Origin: Cristatella mucedo
Lineage: Eukaryota > Bryozoa > Phylactolaemata > Cristatellidae
Reading direction: 5' to 3'
Assembly (NCBI GenBank): GCA_009760855.2
Contig: WPIO01000004.1
Location: 10,535,501 to 10,599,500 of the forward strand
Length of the DNA: 64,000 nucleotides
Shown here: positions 1 through 64,000 of the stretch, piece after piece
Numbering within the stretch: the stretch's first letter is position 1
Layout of the letters: the number at the start of each line of letters is the position of its first letter
Notes under the pieces: generated by a model
Databases searched by the model: none
Told to the model about the DNA's origin: nothing
What the model saw: the letters and a program-made list of their open reading frames with translations, nothing else
Position numbers and translations under genes: made by a program

Positions 1-602
1 CCGCGGCCGCTCGCTGTTGCTGAGCTTGGGCGGGCCGGCTGTCGGCGCGGACGTGCCGGGCGCTTGTGGATCGGCCGCGTGGCGGGGCCTCGCGCGCGTA
101 CCCCGTTTGAGTCGCCTGGCGGCTCGCGCGGAGCACGCGCGGTTTCGCGGCGACCGGCTTTGATGCGGGCCGGTGCTTTAAGCGGCCGATCAAGTCGCAA
201 CCTGGTTGCAGCTGCCGCCTGCCGTAGGATCGACGAACTTATTTCGCGTTGTTGTCGGCCTCTCCCGTCCTTAGCGAGCTGGACGCATTGCCGCGCCATC
301 TTCTCGAGAGCTGAGGGGGCATCGGGGCCGGAGCGGCGGTGCGGCACGCAGCCCTGCCGCACAGGAGAGCTTGGGTGAGGGGGAAGTAGGCTGCCGAGGG
401 GGACAGGGAGGTGAACGTCGTTCGCTGGGTCTGACCGTCCGAAGCTGGGCGGCTCCGCCGGCACTATATCGCCACGTGCCAGGACCGCTGCAGCCGCAGC
501 CCCGACTCGGCAGCTGCTGCTCCGAATAGGAGAACCGGGAGAGCTGCCTGCTTGCATTTAGTCACCTTGAACTTGCAGGTGCTAGCACAGCTGGCTGGCG
601 AC
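1..602 (+). promoter_or_regulatory. GC- and CpG-rich 5' region, probable promoter and 5'UTR
   Basis: Most of this stretch is strongly GC-rich with many CpG dinucleotides, unlike the intronic sequence that follows. GGGCGG boxes of Sp1 type are visible at 28-33 and 447-452. No ATG occurs between about 380 and 602, which suits a 5' untranslated leader. A TATATC at about 465 is not convincing as a TATA box. Promoter identity is inferred from composition and from the position just upstream of the candidate first exon. Confidence 0.45.

Positions 603-64000
<63,398 letters not shown>

Noticed and set aside
64-378. 104-residue open frame in the GC-rich region as the first ABCC exon
   Set aside because: Its donor (GTGAGG near 375) would give phase 2, incompatible with exon 2, and it has no resemblance to the TMD0 N-terminus.

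Overview
This is a stretch of an animal nuclear genome. It has GT-AG introns in conserved phases, tRNA-derived SINEs, 5'-truncated LINEs, Tc1-like DNA transposons and very long dinucleotide microsatellites. It is dominated by one intron-rich gene on the + strand, a full-length 'long' ABCC transporter (MRP1/ABCC1-ABCC3 type). Almost every exon boundary and phase I could place matches human ABCC1 as I remember it. That, with the repeat content, suggests a slowly evolving, intron-rich invertebrate. I cannot name the phylum.

Layout. 1-602 is a GC- and CpG-rich start region with a candidate 18-nt first coding exon at 603-620. Exons 2-5 (3746-16904) encode the five-helix TMD0, and exons 6-7 the L0 linker. 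Exons 8-14 (28178-31965) encode TMD1, exons 15-19 (38647-42188) NBD1, and exons 20-21 (43386-50158) an unusually long Ser/Thr/Glu-rich regulatory linker. Exons 22-26 (52261-61804) encode TMD2. Exons 27-28 (63446 to beyond the window end) begin NBD2. About 1480 codons lie in the window; the last part of NBD2 and the 3' end are outside it.

The most interesting feature is a tandem pair of alternative exons at position 23 (54348-54658 and 56752-57062). Both are exactly 311 nt, enter in phase 1, leave in phase 0, align over 104 residues without a gap, and are about 39 percent identical. Including both would break the frame, so they look like mutually exclusive exons that swap a pair of TMD2 helices and the coupling loop. 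Drosophila MRP is known to use this device.

The introns carry several repeat families: L2/CR1-like LINE family A (many copies, ending in an ATT microsatellite), a second LINE family B, two tRNA-SINE subfamilies (one shares the tail of LINE A), two Tc1-like elements with visible inverted repeats (one split by a LINE A copy), and decayed copies of an unclassified repetitive element. Long CT/GA, CA and TA tracts, a 17-unit minisatellite and several foldbacks complete the picture. I found no second host gene, tRNA gene, CRISPR array or retroviral element.
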